Part shown: in pieces, positions 27,607-35,816 of the stretch
How positions within the stretch are numbered: position 1 is the first letter of the stretch
How the letters are laid out: each line of letters starts with the position of its first letter
NCBI GenBank assembly: GCA_009692515.1
Contig: SHZA01000006.1
Location: 1 to 57,947 of the forward strand
Source of the DNA: Bdellovibrionales bacterium
GTDB lineage: Bacteria > Bdellovibrionota > FAC87 > UBA2466
Direction: 5' to 3'
DNA: 57,947 bases
Made by a program: the position numbers and the translations under genes
Notes under the pieces: generated by a model
What the model saw: the letters and a program-made list of their open reading frames with translations, nothing else
Told to the model about the DNA's origin: nothing
Database searches by the model: none

Positions 27607-30600
27607 TTAGTGTTTTCCAAACACTTCATATTGTTCGACGTGAAATGCAGGATCCTCTTTTACTAAAATAGTTTTTCCGAAACGCTCTTCCAATAATACC
27701 ACATGTTTTTTCTCCTCTTTCATCATGCGAGCCACGACAATAGGAGAGGCGAAGACAACAATCGTCTTGGTATTGGAAATAGCCTCCTTTTCAATCTCTC
27801 TAAAGATTTCAAAGCAGAGTGTGCGTTGACTTTTATGATAACCACGACCTTCACAATAGGAACAGGCCTGAGTTAAATATCGAATCAAATCTTCGTTAGT
27901 TCTTTTTCGAGTCATTTCGACAAGACCTAACTCAGAGATTTTCAAAATATTGGTTCTTGATTTGTCTTCACTTAAAGCCTGTTGAAGTGCTTGATATACC
28001 TTTTCTCGATTATCCATCGATTCCATATCAATAAGATCTAGAATGATGATTCCGCCTATATTTCGAATTCTCAACTGATAAGCAATTTCTTTCACTGCCT
28101 CTAAGTTAGTTTTGAGAATTGTTTCTTCTAAGCTTTTAGATCCCACATAACGTCCGGTATTAACGTCAATAGCTGTTAAAGCTTCCGATTGATCAAAAAG
28201 TAAATACCCACCCGATTTTAACCACACCTTTTTATTTAAAGCGCGAGAAATTTCAGCCTCAATACCATAGTGTTCAAACAGTTGTACCGGCCCCTTGAAA
28301 AGCTTCACCGTATTTTTTAATTGCGGCATGAACTGATCGATAAACTGAAGTACATGTTCATGTTCTTCAGCATTATCAATAACAAACGAATCAACCTCTT
28401 CAGTAAAAAAATCTCGAACTGCACGCATCGACAAAGAAAGATCTTCATGAATTAAAGCAGGTGCTCGCTTCTTTTTAGAGTCACGTTTAATTCTTGCCCA
28501 TGTTTTCAATAGATATTCAGCATCAGCTTTTAGGTCTCTAAAGCTTTTGCCCTGGGCTACGGTACGAATAATAAAACCTACATCTTTAGGTCGAAGTCTT
28601 TTCGTGAAAATATCACGTAATCTGCGTCTTTCTCGATCGCTTTCAATACGACGAGAAATGCCTAGATGTTTTCCTGTGGGCATCAATACTAAATTTCTGC
28701 CAGGAAGACTGATATGCGTTGTGAGTCTTGCTCCTTTAGTTCCGATAGGTGCTTTGGCAACCTGTACTAAAATTTCTTGGCCTTCCTTTAGAAGATCTTG
28801 AATATTGGCACTTCCGCGTGGACGTTTCTTTTGAAAACGCTGAGTAGGTCTTCCTCGACCCCCATGATGATGGGGTTTGCGAGGAGATCGACGACCACCG
28901 TCATTTCTATCTCGGCCACCACGATCATTTCTCGGGCGAGGAGCTCGGGCTGGGCCTCTAGCTTGACGGCCTCTATCTCCACCTTCTTGAGAACCCCGTT
29001 CTCTATCAGGGCCACTTGGAGTTCTCTCTCCACGATCTCTATCGGAGGCTCCAGAATCACGATCTCGATTTTCTCTAGCACCCTCTTGTGCTCTATCGTG
29101 GTTGCGATCCCTATCGGAGTTTCCAGAGTTTCTATCGCCACGATCTCTATTGGAACTTGCTGAATCTCGATCACGAGCCTCTCTAGGACCCTCTTGTCCC
29201 CTGTCGTAGTTACGATCTCTATCGGAATCATTGTAATTTCTATCGGCACGATCTCTATCGGAACTTCCTGAATCTCGATCATGATTTTCTCTAGGACCCT
29301 CTTGTCCTCTATCGTAGTTACGATCTCTATCGGAATCATTGTAGTTTCTATCGCTACGATCTCTATCGGAGCTTCCTGAATATCGGTCACGAGTTTCTCT
29401 AGAACCCTCTTGTCCTCTATCGTAGTTATGATCTCTATTGTAATTACTATTTCGATCGCCTTCATTACCCGCATTACGATTTCGATCGTAATTACGATCT
29501 CTATCACGATCTAGATCCCTATTTTGATTAGAATAGCTCTGATTAGAATCGGATTGATAACGGTCACTCTCTTGTCTGGACTGGTCTTCCCTACCACGAT
29601 TTTCTTCTTGATAATAATTATCTCGATTGCGATTTACATCTCGGGGGCGGTCTTCTCGATTGTAGTTTCTATCGTTTTGCCCTTGGTTTTGGTTTTGCCC
29701 TTGTCGGTCACGATTTTCATAAGATCCACGTCCTCGATTGCGATCTTGCTGAGAGGAATGCCTTCTTGGTTCTCCACGACTCGAACCTCTGCTATGAGAA
29801 GATCTATTGCCGCCTCTATCATCGCGCGGTCGTTCTACACGACCTTCAACCTGTGTCGGTTTATTCTGAGAAGGGATCTCATTAACAATTTGATTTTGCG
29901 TTTCCGTTGTAGGGATAGTGACCGAGGCAATAGCATTCTCTTTATTAGCCTCCCCTTCAGGTGTCTTTAAAATAACGGCAACTGGAACCTCAGAAACCTC
30001 CTCTTTTTTAATATTTTCAGAGGCTACTTCAACCGATTTTACCGGCGCCTTTATTTCTGGTTCAGACTCTCCATCTACTTCATCGGGAGAAAGAGAATCC
30101 TCGTCATCTACATCATCTTCGTCATCTGACGAATCTTCGGTGTCTTCAGAATCAAAAAGTGTGTCATCATCATCACCTTCCTCATCATCCTCATCCTCAT
30201 CATCCTCTTCATCAGTTTTTTCGTTTAATTCTTCAGCTCGTTCCTCTGGAGACTTTTCTAGAAAAGCTTCAGTTTCCTGATCCTCTTCATCGATAACTGG
30301 AAGTTTTTCTTGGCTTCGCGCCTCTACAGTGATGGGTCCTTTAGGTGAAACTTCGGTAACATCTCGTTCCCATTTTTGACGGGAACTTTCTTCTGCCTGT
30401 ACCTCTTCATCGTAACTCTCTTTAAGAGGCTCTCCATCATCTTCGGTGCTTAGCTCGGATGGCGTCGTCGATACCTCTCCGGTCGCATCGGTGTCATCTT
30501 CTAAAATATCCACATCGCCACCCAGAGGTTGGTCAATGATGTCATCTACATACAAAAAGGCAGTTCGTTCTAAACCAAGCTCCAGAAAGGCGGCTTGCAT

Positions 30601-30756
30601 TCCAGGCAAGACCCTCTTTACCACACCTAAATAAACATTTCCGACAACGTTTTTATCCTCTTCGCGTTCAATGTGAAGACTGCGTATTTCCCCGTTTTCA
30701 AGGGTGGCCACTCGCGTCTCGTAGTGGCTAAAGTTCACCAAAATCTGCTTACTCAT
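27607..30756 (-). CDS. Ribonuclease E/G with ~570-residue insertion in the S1 domain
   Basis: Single-strand endoribonuclease for RNA processing and decay. The 1049-residue protein starts with the RNase E/G N-terminus (QILVNFSHYETRVATLENG) and the first half of S1 (GNVYLGVVKRVLPGMQAAFLE, 39-59). From about residue 78 to 648 this is interrupted: an acidic Asp/Glu/Ser part (82-235), then an Arg/Asp/Asn/Gly/Gln-rich part (about 309-640) with four 36-residue repeats. S1 resumes at NIQDLLKEGQEILVQVAKAP (651-670). The catalytic core is complete: AIDVNTGRYVGSKSLEET, the second Asp in IILDLIDME, and the Zn-link CSYCEGRG. It ends without a C-terminal scaffold, as in RNase G. RNase E or RNase G cannot be chosen. 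Read opposite to purF. Confidence 0.92.
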   Translation of the reverse strand: MSKQILVNFSHYETRVATLENGEIRSLHIEREEDKNVVGNVYLGVVKRVLPGMQAAFLELGLERTAFLYVDDIIDQPLGGDVDILEDDTDATGEVSTTPSELSTEDDGEPLKESYDEEVQAEESSRQKWERDVTEVSPKGPITVEARSQEKLPVIDEEDQETEAFLEKSPEERAEELNEKTDEEDDEDEDDEEGDDDDTLFDSEDTEDSSDDEDDVDDEDSLSPDEVDGESEPEIKAPVKSVEVASENIKKEEVSEVPVAVILKTPEGEANKENAIASVTIPTTETQNQIVNEIPSQNKPTQVEGRVERPRDDRGGNRSSHSRGSSRGEPRRHSSQQDRNRGRGSYENRDRQGQNQNQGQNDRNYNREDRPRDVNRNRDNYYQEENRGREDQSRQESDRYQSDSNQSYSNQNRDLDRDRDRNYDRNRNAGNEGDRNSNYNRDHNYDRGQEGSRETRDRYSGSSDRDRSDRNYNDSDRDRNYDRGQEGPRENHDRDSGSSDRDRADRNYNDSDRDRNYDRGQEGPREARDRDSASSNRDRGDRNSGNSDRDRNHDRAQEGARENRDRDSGASDRDRGERTPSGPDRERGSQEGGDRGRQARGPARAPRPRNDRGGRDRNDGGRRSPRKPHHHGGRGRPTQRFQKKRPRGSANIQDLLKEGQEILVQVAKAPIGTKGARLTTHISLPGRNLVLMPTGKHLGISRRIESDRERRRLRDIFTKRLRPKDVGFIIRTVAQGKSFRDLKADAEYLLKTWARIKRDSKKKRAPALIHEDLSLSMRAVRDFFTEEVDSFVIDNAEEHEHVLQFIDQFMPQLKNTVKLFKGPVQLFEHYGIEAEISRALNKKVWLKSGGYLLFDQSEALTAIDVNTGRYVGSKSLEETILKTNLEAVKEIAYQLRIRNIGGIIILDLIDMESMDNREKVYQALQQALSEDKSRTNILKISELGLVEMTRKRTNEDLIRYLTQACSYCEGRGYHKSQRTLCFEIFREIEKEAISNTKTIVVFASPIVVARMMKEEKKHVVLLEERFGKTILVKEDPAFHVEQYEVFGKH
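28999..29430 (-). repeat. Four tandem 108-bp units (36 residues) inside the RNase E/G gene
   Basis: In-frame repeats coding for residues 443-586 of the RNase E/G insertion. Each unit begins with [HR]-N-[YH]-D-R-[GA]-Q-E-G, continues with Arg-Asp pairs and S-S-[DN]-R-D-R and ends S-[DG]-[RP]-D-R-[DE]. The central two units are the most alike; the first and last have drifted. All are an exact multiple of 3, so unit gain or loss keeps the frame. The units resemble each other at DNA level too. Confidence 0.9.
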
Positions 30757-30923
30757 GAATCCTCATTCTAAAAATTCCGCTTCAAATGAATGCGGTTACT
30801 ATAAAAAGTCTATGATCTAACCGATAACATGGGAGAAAGGGCACTTCAATCTAACTCTTCCATTGATTATTACAGAAAAAGCTCAAATTGTAGAGCTTCT
30901 TAAGTGCCTTTAAAGGATTGAAA

Positions 30924-31391
30924 ATGTTAATTTTTATATCACTACTTTTACTTTTTCTAGCGGGATTAGCCCTTTGTGGGACCCCCTCAACTCTCTTTAA
31001 CTTAGAAACCTCATTAAGTTCAGGAAAGCTTCAACTTTGGATGATGTCGGTTAAGGCGTTTGGAATTCCCTTAAGCCTCCTTTTATTAAAATTTACTAAA
31101 AATCACTTTGTGAAACTCGGATCTGCCTTTTGGGGTATTTTTTTAACCTTTCTTTCTCTGTTATTAATTTTCCAAATTACAGACGCCTCACCCAGCGTGA
31201 ACTTATATGGAGTCCTTTTAATAGTCGGCGTTCTTATTTGTTCATTGAGCGTTGCTATTTTTTCATTGGTAGAGTTATCAAAAATTCTTGACGAAAAAAT
31301 GGCAGCATCAAAAAGAGATAAATCGGTACCGAATCCCGAAAGCTTAATTCAGGTCGAAGGAGCTAATCAACCGCCGACAAATCCGTCCTGA
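30924..31391 (+). CDS. Four-helix membrane protein of unknown function
   Basis: A 155-residue integral membrane protein with about four hydrophobic segments (near residues 1-20, 38-57, 66-84 and 96-118), a short charged stretch (DEKMAASKRDK) and a hydrophilic Pro/Asn tail. ATG 30924 follows AAAGGA; an in-frame TTG lies 6 bp before it. No family recognised. Its last 48 bp overlap the end of the phosphopantetheinyl transferase gene on the other strand, so its tail is coded on DNA also used by that gene. Confidence 0.7.
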   Translation: MLIFISLLLLFLAGLALCGTPSTLFNLETSLSSGKLQLWMMSVKAFGIPLSLLLLKFTKNHFVKLGSAFWGIFLTFLSLLLIFQITDASPSVNLYGVLLIVGVLICSLSVAIFSLVELSKILDEKMAASKRDKSVPNPESLIQVEGANQPPTNPS

Positions 31392-32081
31392 AGGCATCAT
31401 TTCAGACTCAGAACAGACCGATACAATATAAGGGTCAAAAGACTCAATTACTACCGAAGGACTCTTTAAAAACAAAGGGCCATTTTTATCGCTTTTCACT
31501 CGATAGATGTCCTCTTTAGTAAAATGAATTTCAAAGCAGTTTAATCCAAACTTCATTCCCAGTCCGACCGCCTTCGCGGCGGCCTCCTTGGCACTCCACA
31601 GGGCAATATTAGGATTTAATAGTTTCCCATTGGTAGCAAAAACCCCTTTTTTGGCGAGACTCACCTCATGTTCACTTGCCACACGTGAAATCACACGAGT
31701 GGCATCACGATCGGCTAATTCAATATCGACGCCTACAGGACAAGGGGCTAACACTGCTGCCACAATGGATTCGGTGTGAGATAAATTTACGTAAAGATCT
31801 GATATTTTTTCGCCATCCTTAGTGAACACCTCTAAATAACCATAGTTAGGTGCGGGTTGAATATAGGCCTCAATACCCAATCTCTCAAAAGCCACCGCTA
31901 AAGCGCATCTACCAGCCCAATAGGAACGCATTCGTTCTACACTTTTGCCTACTCTTTTCGGCCCTCCTGGCAGAAGAACCTTGTTTCCCATGGTTTGCAG
32001 ACTCATCGTTTCACAATCTTCAAAAGGAAAGAGAAATAATTCAATTCCAAGGAGTTTATTTAATGCGTCAATAGTTTTCAT
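31344..32081 (-). CDS. Sfp-type 4'-phosphopantetheinyl transferase
   Basis: Transfers the 4'-phosphopantetheine arm from CoA to a carrier-protein serine. The 245-residue protein has the larger Sfp-type fold, not the short AcpS. Motifs: VGVDIE (Mg-binding Asp/Glu), and LWSAKEAAAKAVGLGM, the WxxKEA signature. ATG 32081 is chosen; the open frame continues to a TTG at 32129 without a binding site. No polyketide or peptide synthetase is in the window, so the target is unknown; a sole holo-ACP maker is possible. Overlaps the membrane-protein gene on the other strand by 48 bp. Confidence 0.88.
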   Translation of the reverse strand: MKTIDALNKLLGIELFLFPFEDCETMSLQTMGNKVLLPGGPKRVGKSVERMRSYWAGRCALAVAFERLGIEAYIQPAPNYGYLEVFTKDGEKISDLYVNLSHTESIVAAVLAPCPVGVDIELADRDATRVISRVASEHEVSLAKKGVFATNGKLLNPNIALWSAKEAAAKAVGLGMKFGLNCFEIHFTKEDIYRVKSDKNGPLFLKSPSVVIESFDPYIVSVCSESEMMPSGRICRRLISSFDLN

Positions 32082-32196
32082 ATCGATTTTAAGCTTAATA
32101 TTAATTTTCAGGATTGCCAATCTCGACAAGTATTTAAGTTTCTTTAGCTTATCTCCGAAATGTATTACGAGCCTTTTGTTTATTAAGAAAGTAGCT

Positions 32197-33414
32197 GTGA
32201 AAATACAAATAACAAAATCTAAACGAGTAGGTGCCCTTCTCCTTTCCTATATTTTAGGCTTAATCATTTGCTCTGGAATCAGGGCCGAGAATTCAACCGA
32301 AATCCCACAGGACACCTCGTTAACTCAAGATCCACAGGACACCTCGTTAACTCAAGATCCACAGAACACCTCGTCAAATGGGCCAACGGAAAACTCTATT
32401 AATGTAACTTCGGCTGAAGCCATGCAGATAGAGCAGTTTAAAGCTTCCGCAACCCAAAGTTTGATTAACAAACTAACCTCATCCGAAGGGAAGTCTTCTA
32501 AAGTTTATGTATTAAAGCCGATTAATTACACTTCGCTTAAATTAATCAATCCAATCACTTCACTTATTAAAGACACCATTCAGGCTTATGGTCCATCCAT
32601 TAATGTAAGCACTAGTGATTCCACCATGCCAAGCCTCACACTGGAATCTTTTCGAACCATAGTGGCAAAACTTAATACCGATGTCGTAATCATTTCAATC
32701 CTAACTAATAACAACTTTGAAATGTATCTCTACGATAAACGAACTCCATTTCAAATTTATGCTCACACAGAGCCCCTTGCAAGCGCTGCCAGAAATGAGC
32801 TTACTAGCGAAGCCTCTCTTTATTACACTAAACTTCTCATTCGCCGTACTCTTTATCGATTCATCAAAGATCAATATTATGAGATGCCACGAGATGACAG
32901 CTCTCCTATTTTAAAATCAGAAATTCCTCGCTACATCGCCAGCGCCGAATCTCTGGAAATGATAAATCGAGAGGTGAGAAGCCATTTCTATATTTCCGCA
33001 GGGCTTGGAGCTGCCATTTCAAAAGGAGTGACCGCAAAGTATTGGAACTCTAATTTAATTTCAGGCCAATTAGCATTAAGAGTATACGATAAGCTCTATA
33101 TTGAGACCGCACTAAATATGTTTGCCTATAATGCTATATCTGGATCTGTGAAATATCTTTTTTCAGATAGAGCTAGTTCCTTTAAATGGATGTTTGGATT
33201 TGGGTTTAGTTATTTTCTAGATAATCGCCAAGTTTTAAATTGGGATCAGAGTAATGGAAATCTACAACAAAAGTACTACGTGGTTCCTAGCCTCAGCTTA
33301 ATGCTGCCAATTTCAGATGTTTACTTAAAGGCCGAAGCGCAAGTTTATATTCCATTTAAGACTACCAGTCGGTACGTACTCGCCATCATGCCCGGTATTT
33401 TGATTATGTTTTAA
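32197..33414 (+). CDS. Exported protein with Thr/Gln repeat and barrel-like C-terminus
   Basis: About 405 residues from GTG 32197 (AAGAAAG upstream). The signal peptide is basic then hydrophobic (KSKRVGALLLSYILGLIIC). Just after it come three copies of a 9-residue unit (PQDTSLTQD), then a mixed domain (about 80-250) with KVYVLKPINYTSLKL, and a C-terminal half that looks like alternating strands of an outer-membrane barrel ending in Phe (MPGILIMF). No family recognised. Start is uncertain: the frame is open further upstream, but only this codon puts the signal peptide first. Its stop shares a TTAA with the convergent gene. Confidence 0.68.
   Translation: MKIQITKSKRVGALLLSYILGLIICSGIRAENSTEIPQDTSLTQDPQDTSLTQDPQNTSSNGPTENSINVTSAEAMQIEQFKASATQSLINKLTSSEGKSSKVYVLKPINYTSLKLINPITSLIKDTIQAYGPSINVSTSDSTMPSLTLESFRTIVAKLNTDVVIISILTNNNFEMYLYDKRTPFQIYAHTEPLASAARNELTSEASLYYTKLLIRRTLYRFIKDQYYEMPRDDSSPILKSEIPRYIASAESLEMINREVRSHFYISAGLGAAISKGVTAKYWNSNLISGQLALRVYDKLYIETALNMFAYNAISGSVKYLFSDRASSFKWMFGFGFSYFLDNRQVLNWDQSNGNLQQKYYVVPSLSLMLPISDVYLKAEAQVYIPFKTTSRYVLAIMPGILIMF
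32305..32374 (+). repeat. 27-bp tandem repeat in the exported protein gene
   Basis: Two identical 27-bp units (32305-32331 and 32332-32358) followed by a partial third that has changed bases (to about 32374). Each unit codes for PQDTSLTQD, directly after the signal peptide. Identical neighbours suggest recent expansion; unit changes keep the frame. Confidence 0.88.
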
Positions 33415-34304
33415 AGAAAGATAATGAATCCTAGACCTTGACTCAAAACCATTCTATCTAAGCCATAAAAGGTGGCTCTCAGCTCTGCTTTAATTCCCAC
33501 CTCAACAATAGGAATCAAAACTCCAAGGGAGGTAAATCCCATTTGTTTCTGTCCACCCAATTTTGAATAGTTCTCAGCTTCGGTAGGGCCTTGAGACAAT
33601 CTGATTGAACTAACTTCCGTTCCGATTCCCAGTCCCGCATAAGGCCATATAGAAAATTTTTCGGGTCGCCAAATATAACGATAGCCACCAAATACATTGC
33701 TTACTGCCGATACCTCTAATCCCAATTCAAAGGAATGCCCCTTTTTACTCACCCAACCAATAGACAGACCTTGCATCCCCGAAGTATATTTTGTGAAATT
33801 AACCGGTCCACTTTTTTGCTGATAAATCGCACTGAATCCCATCAGATGATTAATATACATTCGACCTAAATCAAACCTTCCAGTGGTATTTACAATCGTT
33901 GATAAAATAGCCCGACGAACATAATGTTCAGTCTTAATCGCCTCTTGAACATCGGTAAAAGAATCTTCGTTATCAAAATCAATTTTGGGATCTCCAAGTT
34001 CTTCAGCGACCACCTCTCGCTTTTCGCCGGTGTTTGTTTTTAAATTATTTTGTTGCGGAATGGATGGCGCTTGGGGGGTCTGGAAGCCATTATTGTAATT
34101 ATTGGGGTCGGCTGCCACATATCCATTTTGTTCCGGATAAGGATTTTGATTTGGGTAATAGTTTTCAGCAGCTTCCTGATTGGGATACTGCTGTAAGTTG
34201 GATTCATTATTTTCAACAGGTTCAGCATAAACCTGATTAGAAATAACCAATACCGTTAGTAAAAATAAACTGGAAAAACAATAATTAGATTTTAATTTTT
34301 TCAT
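33411..34304 (-). CDS. Exported Asn/Gln/Tyr-rich protein with outer-membrane-like C-terminus
   Basis: A 297-residue protein from ATG 34304, with a clear signal peptide (hydrophobic core FSSLFLLTVLVISNQVYA). Residues about 30-85 are very rich in Asn, Gln, Pro and Tyr (for example NYNNGFQTPQ). The second half has Gly/aromatic strand patterns and ends in FIIFL, as outer-membrane barrels do. The frame continues upstream to 34343, but that start would bury the signal peptide. No family recognised. Convergent with 32197-33414, the two stops sharing TTAA at 33411-33414. Confidence 0.7.
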   Translation of the reverse strand: MKKLKSNYCFSSLFLLTVLVISNQVYAEPVENNESNLQQYPNQEAAENYYPNQNPYPEQNGYVAADPNNYNNGFQTPQAPSIPQQNNLKTNTGEKREVVAEELGDPKIDFDNEDSFTDVQEAIKTEHYVRRAILSTIVNTTGRFDLGRMYINHLMGFSAIYQQKSGPVNFTKYTSGMQGLSIGWVSKKGHSFELGLEVSAVSNVFGGYRYIWRPEKFSIWPYAGLGIGTEVSSIRLSQGPTEAENYSKLGGQKQMGFTSLGVLIPIVEVGIKAELRATFYGLDRMVLSQGLGFIIFL

Positions 34305-34383
34305 CTCTATAAGAATAACCAAAAAAGGGATGGCAATCCACACTCTTCGAAATTTAAAATTAACTCACCGCAGAATAACCCGA

Positions 34384-35814
34384 CTAATAACTTCTTGCAA
34401 AAATAACTCTGCCTTGTGATGGCGCATTGCAGTAAATACAGCTTCCACTTTCCTTAATTTGCGCAAAAGGAATACAACGGATGGTAGCCTTAGTTTCTTC
34501 CTTCACCTGGGCCTCACATTTTTCACTGCCACACCAATGCATTTGAAAAAATCCAGACTCCGACTCTATGCGCTCTTGAAATTTAGAATAGTCATTTTCT
34601 AAGTGCGTATTAGATTCTAAAAACTTTGCGGCTCTGTCATAAAGAAGTTTTTGAAGTGTATCTAATGCCTCTGGCGCCTTGATCGCCACCTCACTTAACT
34701 TGACCTGCATTTTCTCGCCTACTCTTGGCGCAAAAACAACGATCTCATTCGCCAGATCTCGTGGACCCACTTCGACTCTAAGAGGGATTCCCGCAATTTC
34801 CCATTCATTGAATTTATAACCCGCACTCTGGCCTTCGCGATCATCAATCTCAACCGAAATCCCCACACTTTTCATCGCCAATTGAATCTGATGACAGGCC
34901 TGAAGTACGGCAGAATTATCTTTATTTTTCTGTACAATAGCCACAATCATCACTTGAGTAGGCGCCGCCTTAGGTGGAATCACTAACCCTTGATCATCAC
35001 TATGTATCATAATCAGAGCACCAATAACCCTTGTGGTTAATCCCCATGAGGTTTGATAAACATGTTGCAACTGACCATTTCTATCTTGAAATTTAATATC
35101 GAATGCCTTCGCAAATCTGGTACCAAAATAATGCGAAGTACAGCCCTGAAGCGCTTTCTTATCTTGCATCATAAGTTCCAAACAAAAGGTTTGTTCAGCC
35201 CCTGCAAATTTTTCACTCGGAGTTTTCTCTCCTGGAATCACCGGAATAGCAAAAATATTCATGAGAAACTGTTTGTAGATATCGAGCATCTTAAAGGTTT
35301 CTTTTTTTGCTTCATCTTCGGTCTCATGACAAGTGTGCCCCTCTTGCCAGAGAAATTCGGTGGTTCTTAAAAATGGTTTCGTTCTCATCTCCCAACGAAC
35401 CACATTGGCCCACTGGTTAATAAGAACTGGAAGATCTCGGTAACTTGAGATCCATTTAGAATACATCGCATTGATAATCGTCTCTGAAGTAGGGCGAATG
35501 ATCAAAGGCTCTTCAAGTTTCTTTCCTCCACCATGAGTCACTACGGCTAACTGTGGCGCAAAACCCTCTACATGATCTTTTTCTTTATTGATAAAACTTT
35601 CAGGAATAAGCAAAGGAAAATAGGCATTCTTGTGGCCGGTCTCTTTAAACCGTTTATCTAATTCCCTTTGAACTACCTCCCACAAGGCATACCCATTAGG
35701 TCGCAATACCATGCACCCTCTAACCGGACTATTATCTGCAAGCTTAGCCTGCATAATGACATCAAGATACCATTGGGAAAAGTCTTCACTCCTCGGAGTA
35801 ATTCTCTGTGCCAT
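34384..35814 (-). CDS. proS: Prolyl-tRNA synthetase (archaeal/eukaryotic type)
   Basis: Charges tRNA-Pro with proline. The 476-residue protein is the short class: no bacterial editing insertion between motifs 2 and 3. Class II motifs are visible (PLIIRPTSETIINAMYSKWI, then RWEMRTKPFLRTTEFLWQEGHTCH), plus GLTTRVIGALIMIHSDDQGL and a C-terminal part with Cys pairs (CGSEKCEAQ..., CIYCNAP) and a final Tyr, as in ProRS of archaea, eukaryotes and some bacteria. Lies 2 bp after ispG. Confidence 0.93.
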   Translation of the reverse strand: MAQRITPRSEDFSQWYLDVIMQAKLADNSPVRGCMVLRPNGYALWEVVQRELDKRFKETGHKNAYFPLLIPESFINKEKDHVEGFAPQLAVVTHGGGKKLEEPLIIRPTSETIINAMYSKWISSYRDLPVLINQWANVVRWEMRTKPFLRTTEFLWQEGHTCHETEDEAKKETFKMLDIYKQFLMNIFAIPVIPGEKTPSEKFAGAEQTFCLELMMQDKKALQGCTSHYFGTRFAKAFDIKFQDRNGQLQHVYQTSWGLTTRVIGALIMIHSDDQGLVIPPKAAPTQVMIVAIVQKNKDNSAVLQACHQIQLAMKSVGISVEIDDREGQSAGYKFNEWEIAGIPLRVEVGPRDLANEIVVFAPRVGEKMQVKLSEVAIKAPEALDTLQKLLYDRAAKFLESNTHLENDYSKFQERIESESGFFQMHWCGSEKCEAQVKEETKATIRCIPFAQIKESGSCIYCNAPSQGRVIFARSY

Positions 35815-35816
35815 AA

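Noticed and set aside
28999..29430. Repeats considered as a CRISPR array
   Set aside because: Units are 108 bp, contiguous, and in frame with a real gene; no spacers exist.
28788..29507. Second long minus-strand frame over the RNase repeats, and several plus-strand frames between 28547 and 30634
   Set aside because: These are shadows of the low-complexity repeat and acidic regions of the RNase E/G gene; their residue make-up only mirrors the repeats.
31945..32196. Long upstream extension of the exported protein gene at 32197
   Set aside because: It lies opposite the phosphopantetheinyl transferase gene and would put the signal peptide in the middle of the protein.
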